Source: Phytophthora hibernalis
Lineage: Eukaryota; Oomycota; Peronosporomycetes; Peronosporales; Peronosporaceae
Direction of reading: 5' to 3'
NCBI GenBank assembly: GCA_012656075.1
Contig: JAAKBF010000012.1
Location: 1 to 64,000 of the forward strand
Length of the DNA stretch: 64,000 bases
Position numbers and translations under genes: made by a program
Part shown: piece by piece, positions 1-12,009 of the stretch
Numbering within the stretch: the stretch's first letter is position 1
Layout: each line of letters begins with the position of its first letter
Notes under the pieces: model-generated
Told to the model about the DNA's origin: nothing
What the model saw: the letters and a program-made list of their open reading frames with translations, nothing else
Databases searched by the model: none

Positions 1-957
1 TAGTCAGATGCGTCGCAGACGACACTGAACGACTTTGTCTCGTCCGGCAGAGACAGTATCGGCGCGCACTGAAGGCTTGCCTTGATGTTGTCAAACGGGT
101 CCTGGTGGTGGCTTTTCCAGTGCCACTCAATGTTCTTCTTTAATAGGTCGGACAAGGGCGTGGTCAACCCGGCGTAGCCTGCATTGTACTTGTGCAAGTA
201 GTTGGTCAAACCCAGCCACCTACGCAGATCCTTTTGAGATCTTTTGTCGGCCAGGCTGAAATGGCTCGGACCTTCTCGGGATCAGCCCGAACGCCGACGC
301 TGCTGACAAAACAGCCGAGAACCTTGATTTCTCCGGCGGCAAATACGCGCTTGTCGATGTTGGCATAGAGATTGTTGACTCTCCACCTCAAACACTCGAC
401 GGAGGTGCTCAAGATGCACCTCAATAGCCGTCTTGCCTTCCTCGACACGGCTATGGACGAAGCTGTCGAAGTACGTCTGCGTGAAGGCGCGCAAGGATCG
501 GAACAGCTGCGTGACCAAGCGATTGAAAGTCGCTGGGGCATTGGACAGGCCCTGCGGCATCACTAGCTATTCCCCAAGCACCCCGCTAGAGGTGCTGCCC
601 GAGGTGAGCGGTATGTCGCTCTGTCGCATCAGGATCTGGTAGTATCCGTCCACCAAATCCAGTGCGCTGTATAGCTCACACCCGGCCATGTCGTTTAACA
701 ACACAACCTTTCGAGGGATGGGTGTCTGAGCCGGCACCGTCGCGCTGTTCAACTTGTTATAAACGTGAACCAGACACCACTCCCCGTTCGGCTTGCGAAC
801 ACAGAATGTGGTCGTCGAGTGCGGAGACTTTGATTCTCGCACCATCCATGCCTGCCTTCGCTATGGCGGCAAAGAAAGCATCAATGACCTCGCACTGATC
901 ACGAGGCAGTGGTCACTGCCTGGTGACGCAGTACCTCGTGCCAGTCACGAGGTCAAT
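1..957 (-). pseudogene. gypsy reverse transcriptase and start of RNase H (G1)
   Basis: Minus-strand frames give the RT fingers and palm: the FCVRKPNGEW block, the motif A segment YSALDLVDGYYQILM (567-845), then motif B QGLSNAPATFNR and motif C (282-563). The RNase H start (DETKSFSIVCDASDF) lies at the window edge. Three defects are visible. A TAG stop separates motif A from motif B where related elements have Trp. Motif C reads YFDS instead of YFDD, so the second catalytic aspartate is lost. The region 370-400 has small indels relative to G2. The enzyme would copy element RNA into DNA, but this copy cannot. Confidence 0.88.
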
Positions 958-2275
958 CTCGTGCCGAACTCCTCGGTCCGGAGGGAGTTGGGATGGTGGG
1001 TCCTTAGACACCACATCCGAAAATTCCTGGACCAAGGCGTAGGCCGGATCCTTCGGATTCTTACGGATATCAGAACCCAAGCGCGTTGCGCGCTGCTTCC
1101 TGAACTCCTCCATGGCGTCCTCGTTCATTACAGAGGAAGAGTTCGCTTCTTCAGGAGTGTACTCCGGTCGTAGGAGTACCATCTCCGAGATTCCGCCGGC
1201 GTTCAGTTCGGCCAGAAAGTCGTTCATCGACATTTCTTCGAGATTCAGCAGCTCTGACATCTCTGGAAGGGCCTCTAATAGGACCGACACGGACTTGACC
1301 TTGAGACCTGTCTCGGCGTCGAAGATATGATAGAATTCTTCTGGCGACGGCGCAGAGGGAGTCATCACAGACTTCGAGCTTCGTCCCGAAGCTTCGGTCT
1401 TGACATCCTGTCGAGACGGTTGGCGTGGTGCTCTGTTACCCACAGTCGTCTTCTGGCGTGGCCCTTCGTTACCCACTACCTTGTCTTGTCTCGGTACAGC
1501 GCCTAAGGCCCGTACCAGCCCGTGTGGAACTGTGTTACCCACACTAGAGGTGCTGATAAGCGATCTCCGCACTGGCTACGGTATCGACCTCTCCGGTCTC
1601 ACGTGGGCCTGTGCCCTCTTGTAGACGGGCTTCGTCCTTCGCGGACTACGTCGATGCCCGTACGGCGCATCGACTTGGTGCGCTGGAAGATGCTGGCGTT
1701 GCTTCCTCGCGGGTCTGTATGTATCCAAGACCCTTGGGTGCTGCAGGTTCGTTAGCAGCAGACGCCTCCGCAGTATTTCACCAGCGTCCATTAGAGCCTC
1801 GAGTTCGGACAGAGGCGGGAACATTACTCACCAAGGCTCTGTCAGAAGCCGCATACCGGCTATCTCATATGGCTTTGCCGCGCCAGTCGATCCAGGGCTC
1901 ATGCTTCTCGATCCATGGCATGCCCAGGATCAAGTCATACTTGTCCATGTCAAGAACGAGGAATCGTTCAGTCGATTCGAAGTCTTCGAACTTGACTGCA
2001 ATATCCATTAGAACCTTAGGTACTTTTACCAAAGACCCGTTAACAAGTCTGACAGAGACTTGCCCGTTGCCGTTGCTTTCTCGCAGAGCATCGCCGTATT
2101 TGTCCCCATTCCGGGCGACCGACTGGTGGTGTGCAAATTTCTTGGACGTCCCCCATATGCCCTACCTTGCCGCAGCCGAAGCAGCAGATGTCGTTCTGCT
2201 CAGCCAGGCCCAAGTCCATAGGGACTGGAACCCCGCCAGTTCCTTGGCCGGCACTTCCTCCGGCAGTGTTGCCTC
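958..2275 (-). pseudogene. gypsy gag end, protease and pro-RT linker (G1)
   Basis: Reading leftwards, a Gly-rich gag tail leads into a CCHC-type zinc knuckle (CFGCGKVGHM, about 2,160-2,197). This is followed directly by the protease core (QSVARNGDKYGDxLRES, then ERFLVLDMDKxDLILGMPWL). The fourth knuckle cysteine and the protease catalytic Asp-x-Gly are both missing. It looks as if a deletion joined the knuckle to the residues just after the active site, and the same junction occurs in G2. The linker (913-1572) is Arg/Pro-rich and carries the conserved PPDRGVRHEIDLVTGTR segment at its RT end. Frameshifts break the reading frame several times. Confidence 0.8.
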
Positions 2276-2719
2276 CGCCCAGACTTCGCCGACGTCTTCA
2301 GGAAGACCAGTAATAATGATCCGGGTGTAATCGAAGAAGTTGGGGCCATGGTGGATGGAGGCGACTGTTGGGGAAACTGGCTTGTCTTGAACTGCGCCCT
2401 ACGAGGAGAATGCTAGAATGGTCGCTAACCAGGGCTGATTTCCTGCCTACTCGTCCTCGACCTCATACCCTATTTTTACTGCAGTCCGAAAACGTGTCTT
2501 CCGTTACTGGTGTGCCCGGAAAACGTTGAGTAATGATTTTAACGAGCATCCTAGTGAGTACGTGCTACGATTAATGGACACTTACTTTAAATTAATCAGT
2601 CAAACTGTTCTTGTCATCGCCTTCTGCTTCGTCGCTCCGGAACATTTCTGGTACCACCATCATCTATTCAACACTTCGTTTAGCGACTAAGGTTCGCTGA
2701 CGAGGTGTTCGGGTTCAAT
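2276..2719. other. no gene recognised; 3' flank of S1-A
   Basis: From about 2,520 to 2,719 this matches the 3' flank of S1-F (49,850-50,066) and S1-G (55,040-55,257), including the block TCTGCTTCGTCGCT. It is therefore part of the S1 repeat unit and not of the gypsy element. Here only the left arm of the hairpin seen at 49,882 is present. 2,276-2,510 contains a short Gly-rich gag-like stretch on the minus strand, and I see nothing else in it. Confidence 0.5.
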
Positions 2720-5700
2720 CTAGTTTTGTGACTCTGCCAGACCGATGTACATTGAGTCCGTCTCAATACTTGGCACCACGATGACGCCGATACATCCCCG
2801 CACGAGTTAAGCGTAGATACAGTTGGACACCGCGCTGAAGACACTTCGGTAAACACGGACAGATAGTCCTCACCGCCGTTTTCATCCTCGGTTAGCACCA
2901 CCCGAAGGTGAATTCGGTACACCACCTCCATCGTTCTAGTTGCCGACAACGACATATTACCGATGTCAAGTTGTTTTATGGTCGCAGCCACCGACGGCAA
3001 CCCAAGCATTGTTAATTCCAGCGATGCGCCGTCATCTGCCACACGCCCCTCGTATTCACGCACCCCCAATAATCGCCAAACATTGCCGCTCCAGCTGCTG
3101 TCGACAGTCCGTTCGGGAGTGAGGTGAATGAGTGTTTCTCACCGTCCAGCAGGAACACTGTGCCTGCTTCAGTTGATATTTGCTGTGTCATTTCGGCGAT
3201 TGCGGCCTTCACGACGACTTGGTTCCCTTCTAAAAGCATGTCCACGCACGCGAGCAAACGAAGAAAAGCAAAGACGAACAACAACGATGGACTGGACCTG
3301 TCACCGCTCGTGAGTGGTGAGATGAACACCGATGTCGGCACCAAGAACCATCGCCTGTTCCAGTCGATACACCTATTTATTTTCCGTCCACGAAGGCCAT
3401 CATCCACGAGCACGTTAAAACCACTCAAGTGACTTGAATGACCACCTTGGTGAAATGACGAAGTGTAAACTCCACCCACCCCCGCTGTCAGCGGTATACT
3501 TGCACTCCTTTCATCTCGTTCACCGGCAGATCGACTACCACACCACGACGCATCTCGAGTATGATACTGCTGAGTGATAAATGCGTGAAACAGAGTCTGC
3601 ACCTTCACGCCGAGTGCGTTGTCCTTGCGAAGCAGCAATGCCGAGGCGTCGTGGCGCAGTGACCGGTACTTCGGCTCCGCGTAAACCAAAGACAGGATGT
3701 CGTCCACGAGCGCCAGGATCGAGACGTGTTCACTAATGTGGCCGACTGGTTGACGGTCTCCAAACTGCGAGTTATTGGTGTATCGCGCGGCCACCAACTG
3801 TGTCAGCTCCTCATACAAATCCGCCACGAGATGGCCAAAGTACTCGCACGACTCGATTGCACCAGGCGTACTCGCTCCTGCCTCAACATCTTGATTGGGT
3901 GCCAATATCTTAATCGCCGAAATCAAAATCTGTTGCACACGCTGCGATGAGAACGCGTCCAGCAGCAAATCCGCACACGAGCGTAGCACCATTTGCTCGC
4001 GAGCAGAATCCTTAACCACGAAAGTATTAGGTTGCAGAGGACGAGCCAGGAAGATTTTCAGCGAGAACGCCGACGCGATGTCTGCTACCAAATTGTAAGC
4101 TGCGGCGTCTGCCACGACATCCAGAGGCTGTGTCCGACTGGTAGGTGGGATCTTGGCCAACCATCGACGCTGGATGCGGAAATCCATTGGCGTGAAGTAG
4201 AAAGCGAACGCGTCCAGCGGTACGAAACGCAGGAAGAGCTGAAGTAGTAGCAGTGGCTGCAGTTTTTTCGTCGTGTCTGGGTGCAATGTGTGCGAATGCA
4301 ACGTGAGTGATCCGTTGCAAATCGGGCATCCGAGCGTCGGAAATTGAGACGGTAAGCCTAGCTGAGGTGCCCGTGACAACGGACTGGGCACTGGTTCTCC
4401 AGCCTGATGCACTGGGCAAGGAGATGAATCAGATTTCCATTCGCCTATGCCAGGCAATACGGTGGTTCCTGATGCAAACGGGAGGATTGAAGCCTCTGTA
4501 CGCTGAATAGCATCTGGGAGCTACCAGCGTAGTCAACATCCCCTTGAACACGTTGCGTTATCGTTTCCCATTCGGGTAATTCTGCTGGTGACAACACGAA
4601 ATCAATATCCATCGGTTGTGGCTCCGTCGCTCTTCTTACCACCCCTCTCACCGCTACGTCTCCTCCCCCACCTTCCACCCAATCTGCACCTTCACCGTCA
4701 ACAACTCCTGATACAACTTGATTTGCTTCACCTTTCGCCCTACGCGAGGTGTGTCGTTATGGCGGCGGGACGACACCATCGTGAAGGAAGGCGACGTCTG
4801 ACGAGCTACCACTGTCACCACTCGTGCCACGGGCGTCCAAGAACTCTGAAAATGACCACCCGTCTGTCGATCTGCGATCGGATGCAGCTGGAACACGTAC
4901 GCTGCGAGCACATGTTTCATTTCTCGATGCGCCTTGGTGGATCCGCCGTAGTACCATTGCGGGTTGCGGCGGTTGTTCAACACGTACAGCACCGTGTTCT
5001 TTAAAAAATTAAAAACGTCAATAGACAGACAAAGAACACAATTGATACTGTCTCGAAGAACGATTGGTAGTCAATAGACACAACCACTCCCCTGATAGCA
5101 CCTTCAACCAGCTGAAAAGTACATGTACGCACCTCTGGAAACTGCTGCTGGTAGATCTCTGCTGCCTTCTCTGCACGGCTCCAGTCGTTCTCCAGTGTGT
5201 TACTCCCCGACGTCTGCAGCGCGCGTTCAGGCAACGCCACGATGGCGTCCGTCGGCATGGCTGTCACCACTTCTCCAGCCCCAGCACCGGAGACCGCCAC
5301 AGCTGCCGCAGCCTCGAAGCGCGCACACACCACTACAGCCTCACTCGTGTAGGCCATTTCGGCTTCAGCGACGGACGCGAAGGCTACGAGCACGTGCAGC
5401 GAGCAGCCGCAGTAGCTCCGAGGCACGTGGTCCGACAACAGTGCGGAAACACCGCAGCAGCTACAAAAGAAGAGGATACTCTTTAGAGCGGCAACCGAAC
5501 ACCCAAGAGCAAAGTGATGTGGGACGGAGCACTAGGTGTACAGTACGACATGTAGTGGAAGCTTGGGTTGCTAGTGAAAATGGGGCTGCGTATCTGGGTC
5601 TGGTCTAGTTGGTACCTTGGCACTGCGCTTCGTGTTGCTTCTGTGTGTAGGTGGCAAATTGGCAGTACAGGTGGAACGTCATGATGCTGTTAGTTTTCTG

Positions 5701-5837
5701 GTGGTCGCACTCTCATTCGGTCGCTCCAGCTGCAGACCGACGCACCTGGCGTAGGAGGCGGAGAAGAGTTCGTGCTGGTCGTATCGACAGCCCAGACGCA
5801 AGAAGCGGCAGCTGGACACGCGCACGCAGGACGTCAT
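2720..5837 (-). pseudogene. S1-A, unrecognised three-exon family gene, frameshifted
   Basis: Predicted exons on the minus strand are 5837-5746 (ATG to a GTGCGT donor), 5460-5133 (ends at a GTGCGT donor) and 4998-2720. Exon 1 encodes CRFLRL and QHELFSASY. Exon 2 has YCGCSLH and VVCARFEAA. Exon 3 starts with TVLYVLN and holds a CPIC pair, the LVDDILSLVYAEPKY block, WNRRWFLVP and an LPNG segment near the end, finishing at TAG 2722-2720. Compared with S1-B and S1-F, exon 2 lacks single G bases near 5,434 and 5,446, which breaks the CCPDH segment. Exon 3 shifts frame near 4,450 and again near 3,060. I do not recognise the product; similarity between copies is the only support for function. Confidence 0.7.
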
Positions 5838-5910
5838 GCTGGCGGGTCTCAAAGACTGTCGGGTTTGTCGTAGTCGTCAAAATGAATTATCCTCGAATGT
5901 GGGAGTGTGA

Positions 5911-5930
5911 TTGACTTGGATAAAGTATGC
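5911..5930 (-). promoter_or_regulatory. conserved S1 upstream motif (copy A)
   Basis: On the minus strand this reads GCATACTTTATCCAAGTCAA. It lies 74-93 bp before the S1-A start codon. The same 20-mer occurs before S1-B and S1-F, with variants before S1-C, S1-D and S1-E. It is probably part of the S1 promoter; the bound factor is unknown. Confidence 0.5.
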
Positions 5931-6139
5931 AATGTGTCTGACACGGGTACCGTATCTTTTCTAAGGCATGGAAACAATTGACGAGACAGGACGAATATGT
6001 TCCTGCGGCAAAGTACCAGGTCGGCAGTAAAAATGGTCGGGTAGTGCATTGCTGTCTAGCATCATATTCAATACATAACAGAAGAGCGGCTGCATTACCC
6101 ACACTGTCGAGCGGATTCCTTTATCTGAGCATGACTATT

Positions 6140-6960
6140 TTAATTGTATTGCCTCTTTGTGTCACTGTTCTTCAAGCATTGCGACCTCATCTCGAACAAA
6201 TGGTCCACATGTAAAATACAATCCACCGTTAATTTCCAAACGAGGCAGCAATTGCTCATGTGGACAATCTTGAGTATGCAATCGCCATTCGCGCAGCAAA
6301 CCAGAAACGTTTCCGCCAACACGTACCGTACCACGCACTTCAATAGTGCTCGGCAGGATCTCTTTAATTTGTCGATGATTCAGCTTTTCGATTTTTGAAC
6401 GCCGGCAGGAGCGAAAATTAGAGACAATTGGTGCTCCACCGATGCCCCCATTGGCTGAACAATCGGATATTCTCATATCTTACTCTTACTCATGTTGGAT
6501 CTCAGTGCTTTGTTTCCGGGACACTCACAGTCTGCGTGATCACAGCACAACTCAGAAACTCAAACTGAAATACCAATCCAGCATTTGTTTTCTTCGCTTC
6601 ACAGATTCCTCCGAAACCGCTTCGACTTATCCTCAGCGAACATTTGTTTTGTAAAGGCACCAACGTCAGCAAGTCTCCCCAATAAACTGGAGCAATCCTT
6701 GTTAAGCCGTAGGCACATGCAAGTCCTGACATCCTCACAGCATGTCGTTGCCGAGAATTTGGCTTCTCTGCAGCGGAACTCCGCACAGCGGATAAGACAC
6801 GCCCATAATGCTGACACGTGATGTGTTATTGGTACATTACCAATAGGAGAAATTCAGAGGAAACTGAAGGCAGGAAATCCAGGACAGCTACCATAACAGG
6901 TCAGCATAGTTGTCTAGCAGTAAATTGTCTCCATTGTGCACCTCAACGTCAGTGTCAATA
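6140..6960 (-). pseudogene. D-family relic upstream of S1-A
   Basis: This is a minus-strand segment related to 10,995-11,850, 40,925-41,660 and 53,580-54,510. The right part (about 6,840-6,920) encodes a VAVLDFLPSVSSEFLLLV segment that corresponds to hydrophobic small reading frames in the other copies. The left part (6162-6476) encodes a 104-residue frame with MRISDCSANG and KIEKLNHRQ that aligns with MRIPDSSANG and KLDHRQ in the copy near 53.8 kb. No domain is recognised. The constant position upstream of an S gene, in the same direction, suggests duplication as one unit. Whether it is one spliced gene or two is not visible. Confidence 0.45.
6827..6845. repeat. short perfect hairpin
   Basis: Arms TATTGGTA and TACCAATA are separated by CAT. 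It lies inside the D-family relic upstream of S1-A. Function is unknown, and chance is possible in A/T-rich sequence. Confidence 0.4.
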
Positions 6961-7528
6961 TAATCAACGCGTATCCAAAGTCTCTGAGGTCCGTGAATGA
7001 GGAAATCCGATTTTAAGGCAACAGCGACACAAAAGAGCGATACACGTCACAGCTTGGCACAAAAATCTGGGAAGTGGTCGAGAATTTGCCACAGTAAAGT
7101 CCCAGAATCGTTTCCAGCTCTCGTGGAACCCTCTGACGTAGCAACGCAGAATGGACGGCCACCGGCATGGACAACATGTTGAAGAGCACAAGACACAGTG
7201 ACAGAAGCCAGTGCGGCTCCAAGTCGCAAGCAGACCTCTCTCTTTCTCCTCAGGTCTTTCCTCGAAGAGGTGGTTGGTTGTGGAATATTTGTGTCCAGTG
7301 TGTGCGGAGCGAGACAGAATGATTTGAGTCCGACCTAAATTAGAATGTGTCGACATTTGAGTCTTTACAGGATATACAGGATATGTTTGTCCTCTACCGG
7401 ACTCAAATCAATTTAGGTCGCAAAATATGCGTCCGACCTAAATTTAGAGCGTGTGAATTTTGAAAATGACACTAGCATCCGGATAAAGTACGAGACAACG
7501 TCGTCGTTTACCCGCCGTGGCTTCTACG
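6961..7528. other. no gene recognised; repeated GTCCGACCTAAATT motifs
   Basis: The motif GTCCGACCTAAATT occurs at about 7,328 and 7,431, with a partial inverted copy between them (about 7,398-7,420). A relative (GTCCGACTTAAATTTAG) occurs near 49,697 and 54,888 in the 3' flanks of S1-F and S1-G. It therefore looks like part of the S1 repeat unit or an old transposon end. The minus-strand open frame at 6,964-7,356 has no recognisable features. Confidence 0.4.
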
Positions 7529-10500
7529 TCAGTGCTGTTTACCTGCTAGTCCGATATACGTAGAGTCCATCTCCAATATTTGGCACCACGACGGCACCGA
7601 CAAATCCTCGCTGGGGTTTAGCGCAGACACGGTTTGACTCCTCGCCGAAGACACCTCGGTGGTTACGGACAAAAACAAACCGCCGCCGTTTTCATCTTCT
7701 TCCAGCAAAACCCGAAGACGAATTCGGTACACTGTCTCCATCGTTCCTGTCGCCGACAACGACATACTAAGTGGTTGTGTGCTAGTGGCCACCGACGGCA
7801 ACCCAAGCATTGTTAATTCGAGTGCCGCGCCGTCATCTACCACACGCCCTCGTATTCACGCAACCCCCAACAACCACCAAACATTGCCGCTCCTGCTGCT
7901 ACTGACAGTCCGTTCGGTAATGAGGTGAATGCGTGTCCCTCACCGTCCAGCAGAAACACTGTACCCACTTCAGTTGATCTTTGTTGTGTGGCGGTCTTCA
8001 CGACGACTTGGTTCCCTTCTACAAGCACGTCCACGCTCGCGAGCAAACGGAGAAATGCGACGACGAATAACAACGATGGACCGGAACCACCACGGATCGT
8101 ATCGGGGAAGTGGTGAGATGAAGATCGATGTCGGCACCAAGAACCAGCGCCTGTTCCAGTCGATACACTTATTTCTTTTCCGACGATGAAGCCCATCATC
8201 GGCAAACACGTTGAGACGACCCAACCGACTGGAATGTCCGCCTTGGTGAAATGACGCACTTCCAACTCCGCCAACTGCCGCTGTATGTGGCACACGTGCA
8301 CTCCTTACTTCTCGTTCACCGGCATGTCGATTGTCACACCACGATGCCTCTCGAGTCTTCTGCCGCTGAGCCACGAATGCTTCAAACAGAGTCTTCACCG
8401 TCACGCTGAGTGTGTTGTCCTTGCGAAGCAGCAGTGCCGACGCATCTTGGCGCAGCGACTGGTACTTTGGCTCCGCATACACCAAAGACAGGATATCGTC
8501 CACGAGCGTCGGGACTGAGACGTGTTCACCAACGTGACCAACGTGACCGACAGGAAGCCCGTCTCCAAACTGCGAGCTATTGGCGTAGCGCGCGGCTACC
8601 AACTGTGTCAGCTCTTCATACAAATCCACCACAAGTTGGTTGAATTGCTCGCATGATTCGATCGCAGTAGGCATACTCACTTCTGCTTCATTTTCTCGAC
8701 TGGTTGCCGGGTTAATTGCCAACATCAAAATTTGCTGCACCCGCTGCGCCGAGAACGCGTCCAGTAGCAGATCCGCACACGAGCGTAACACCATTTGCTC
8801 ACGGGCAAGATCCGTAACCACGAAAGTATCAGGTTGTGGGGGCCAGTCAGGAAGTTTTTCAGCGAGAACGCCGACGCGATGTCTGCTACCAGAGTGTAAG
8901 CTGCTGCATCTGCCACGACATCCAGAGGCTGTGTCCGACTGGTAGGTGGGATCTTGGCCAACCATCGGCGTTGGATTCGAAAGTCCATTGGCGTGAAGTA
9001 GAAGGCGAACACGTCCAGCGGTACGAAGCGCAGGAAGAGCTGAAGTAGCAACAATGGCTGCAGTTTTTCCATCGTGTCTGGGTGTAATCTGTGAAGAGAT
9101 CCATTGCAAATCGGGCATCCGAGCGTCGGTAGCGGGGCGAAAAGGACAATGGATTGGGCTGTTGCGCCGGGTGAGGCACGTCAGACAGCACAGCGGTTCC
9201 CGACGCAGCCAGGAGGTTTGTATTGGCTGTAGGCTGGATAGCGTCGGGGAGTTAGCAGCGTTTTGGTTTCGTTGTGATATCGTTTGCCAAGCGGGTAATT
9301 CTGTTGCTGACAGCACGAATTCAATCTCCATCGGTTGTGGCTCCGTCGCTCTTCTTACCACACCTACTGCTGCGTCTTCTTCCCCATCACCGTTCACCCA
9401 ATCTGCAGTTTCAGATGCAGCTACTGCTGAAGCCGATTGATTTGCTCTACCGTTTCGCCATACGCGATGTGTGTCGTTCTGGCGGCGATACGACACCATC
9501 GTGAAGGAAGGCGACGCCTGACGAGCCACCACCGTCGCAACTCAGCCACAGGCGTCCTCCGAAAATGGTCATCAGTCTGTCGATCTGCGATCGGATGAAG
9601 TTGGAATACGTACGCTGCGAGCACGTGTCTCATCTCTCGATGCGCTTTGGTGGATCCACTCTCATAGCCATAGTACCATTGCGGGCTGCGGTGGTTGTTC
9701 AAAACGTACAACACCGTGTTCTTGAAAATAGTGGCGCCAACAACGAAGAAAATTTAAACGAAACCCAACGTCGGAAAACAACGAATTGTTAGTCAGGTGC
9801 AAATTCAAAACTCAATAGTGAGATGGGCGGCACAATTGATGCTGTCTCCAGGAACGGTTGGTAGTTGACACTGTCAACTTGACAGAGACAACCACTCTCC
9901 CTCCTGCTTACACTTCAACCAGCTGAAAAGTACTGTACGCACCTCTGGAAACTGTCGCTGGTAGATCTCTGCTGCCTTCTCTGCGCGACCCCAGTCGTTC
10001 TCCACCGAGCTGGTCCCTGATGTCCGCAGCGCGCGCTCAGGCAACGCCACAATGGCGTCCGTCGGCATGGCCGTCACCACTTCTCCAGCCCCAGCACCGG
10101 AGACCGCTACAGCTGCCGCAGCCTCGAACCGCGCGCAGACCACGGCATCCTCACTCAGGCCATTTTGGCTTCAGCGACGGACGCGAAGGCTACGAGCACG
10201 TGCAGCGAGCAGCCGCAGTAGCTCCGAGGCACGTGGTCCGGACAACAGTGCGGGAAACAGCGCAGCAGCTACAGAAGCAGAGGATACTTTTCAGTGCGAC
10301 ATGCGAATACTATTACAACCACATAGATCAAAGTAAATATGGGACGGATCACTGAATGTACTAGTAGAGGCTGGAAGTTGTGTATCTGTGTGTCTGGTCT
10401 AGAAGGTACCTTGGCACTGCGCTTCTTGTTGCTTCTGGGGGTGAATGACAAGGTGGCAGTGTGTGTGGATGGGGACAAGAGCAAAATGGGAAGGCACATC

Positions 10501-10658
10501 AGGCTGAAGTTAGTTTTCTATGGATAACAACTCTCAGTCGGTCGCTTCAGCTGCAGACCGACGCACCTGGTGTAGGAGGCGGAGAAGAGTTCGTGCTGGT
10601 CGTTTCGACAGCCCAGACGCAAGAAGCGGCAGCTGGACACGCGCACGCAGGACGTCAT
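7529..10658 (-). pseudogene. S1-B, unrecognised three-exon family gene, frameshifted
   Basis: Predicted exons are 10658-10567, 10268-9943 and 9720-7529. Exons 1 and 2 are open and give the intact Cys/His set (CRFLRL, CFPHCCPDH, YCGCSLH). Exon 3 opens with TVLYVLNNHRSPQW and RQASPSFTMVSYRRQ. It then slips frame near 9,150 and returns near 8,850, so the CPxC/AFYF block is read out of frame between those points (the correct frame for that part is at 8,725-9,072). It slips again near 8,120 and 7,990 before the C-terminal LPNG and DGAALELTMLGLPS segments. Compared with S1-A, a VGH triplet is duplicated (VGHVGHVGEHVS), as in S1-F. Function is unknown. Confidence 0.7.
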
Positions 10659-10748
10659 GCTGGTGGGTCTCGGAGTCTGCCGGGGTCTGTCGGAAGGTCC
10701 AAATTGAATTGTCACGGCAGGAAGTCGAATGTCGGAGTGGGGCGGTGA

Positions 10749-10768
10749 TTGACTTGGATAAAGTATGC
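10749..10768 (-). promoter_or_regulatory. conserved S1 upstream motif (copy B)
   Basis: This is identical on the minus strand to the copy-A motif and lies 91-110 bp before the S1-B start. The surrounding sequence is less similar than the motif, which suggests selection or recent homogenisation. Confidence 0.5.
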
Positions 10769-11488
10769 GTCAGAGACGGTACCACAGGATATGGAAAAAG
10801 TTGACGGGCGAGACAGCTCAAATATCTTACATTATTTGTGCTTGCTGATGTGGACATCCAGAGGCAGACGACACCTATTCATGCTAAACAGGAATTGCAA
10901 GCAACAAAAGAGAAGAATAGCTATGCCGTTGTCGAGTGTATTCCACACGTGTGACGTATTTTAAGCATAACTCCATTGTGTTCAATTAATCGTTTCACCG
11001 CTCCGTATTCGTATCACTGCCGCTGACTGCAACGAACATCCACTTCCGAAGCAGGCGAAAAGGCACGACTTTCCTTACGCTGTGCTCAGCCATGCGGCAC
11101 CGCCGCCCTCCCTCCATTCGCAAAATGTTATTCTGCCAATACGTACACATACAGATCCAACATGGCACGTGGCTGTTGAGCACATCAATTGTCGCTGATT
11201 CAGCTCTCCTGATCTCCAATGTTGCTTGATCGGACGCTGTGGTGAAAATTAAACGGAAACGAGAGTTCCATCGGTATCCCTGGAATTAGTTGACTGTCGG
11301 ATAAGTTCATACTCATACTCATGTTGCTTTGCGGCAGGCGAGCTGGAGGCCTCCGTGAACAGGAAATTGAAATAGTCGGTCCATAAACTGTTCTCCTTTC
11401 CGTCATGCTGTCAGCGCAACCACTCTCCTCCATTCCTCTGTGCATATCCAAGTGCTGCTGGGAAGAGTTTGGCTTCTGATGCAGTGAA

Positions 11489-11620
11489 TTAATTATCTGC
11501 AACGAAAGTATGTGCCAACTGACACGAATTTCTTTCATCCAGTGATGCGGTGGCGATGAAGAAAAATATGAAGGACACTGACGACAGGAAAATCCAAGAC
11601 AACAGCGGTCGGTAGTCCAT
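11489..11620 (-). CDS. small hydrophobic peptide (43 aa), D family
   Basis: A short frame runs from ATG 11620 to TAA 11489. Residues about 6-26 are strongly hydrophobic (Leu, Ile, Phe, Ser), followed by a polar tail ending TFVADN. A 61-residue frame at 40,925-41,110 also ends TFVADN and carries a hydrophobic stretch at the same place, so the end of the frame is conserved between copies. It could be a secreted or membrane peptide, or just the first exon of a D gene. Evidence for translation is weak. Confidence 0.3.
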   Translation of the reverse strand: MDYRPLLSWIFLSSVSFIFFFIATASLDERNSCQLAHTFVADN

Positions 11621-11790
11621 GACGGCAGCAGGTAGTGAGATCTTCGCTCCGTTGTCAGTGTCGATCTAATCCAGTGTCACTATGACAAACGAACAAGAAA
11701 CGGGAGGCAGGAAATTTAAGACAACAGTAGCCCATAGTCCCTGACTGCGGGATATTCTCTCCGTTGTGTCAGCGTCGATAAATCCACAAT
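11583..11790. repeat. tandem duplication of about 115 bp
   Basis: Two adjacent, diverged copies share GGAAATnnAAGACAACAG and a GT(T)GTCAG(C)GTCGAT end. Related single copies occur near 6,865 and 54,354 in the other D relics. The duplication repeats the hydrophobic segment of the D family. Confidence 0.45.
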
Positions 11791-12009
11791 CCCCATGGTC
11801 CTTTAGAACCCTCTTCTCTGGGCGTCTCCAATGATACAGCTGATCCACAGCTCCATCTGCTCAGGCCTCGACATTTGATATCTCGTGAGGCAGGCACAGC
11901 GCCAAATGACAGGAACCGACACAGCCACTTAGGCGTCGCTCGAGTTTCTTTCTTCTTGGAGCTTTCTTCCTGGAGCCCAACATGACATTTTGTGTCACGC
12001 TCACTTGAG

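Larger units (their letters stand above)
1..2275 (-). mobile_element. Ty3/gypsy retrotransposon fragment G1 (truncated)
   Basis: This minus-strand fragment of an LTR retrotransposon runs out of the window at its left end. It matches 29,114 to about 31,385 (element G2) almost base for base over 2.27 kb, with few substitutions and small indels (for example near 385). It holds the end of gag, the protease, the reverse transcriptase and the start of RNase H. Similarity to G2 stops near 2,275, where a different Gly-rich gag segment follows, and no LTR is seen on the right. Family assignment rests on the VMPQGLSNAPATFNR block and the IL/LGMPWLEKHEPWIDWRGKAI protease block, typical of oomycete gypsy elements. 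It is inactive. Confidence 0.9.
10995..11850 (-). pseudogene. D-family copy upstream of S1-B
   Basis: This is a minus-strand relative of 40,925-41,660. Shared stretches include FNFHHSVRSSNIGDQES (about 11,205-11,260) against FNFHNSVRPSNVGDRES on the plus strand near 41,400, and QPRAM shortly after. Upstream are two tandem versions of a hydrophobic segment, LWATVVLNFLPPVS (about 11,720) and a related one in a small frame at 11,489-11,620. Several stops interrupt the longer frame. No known domain is visible, and neither signal-peptide status nor splicing can be decided from sequence alone. Confidence 0.45.
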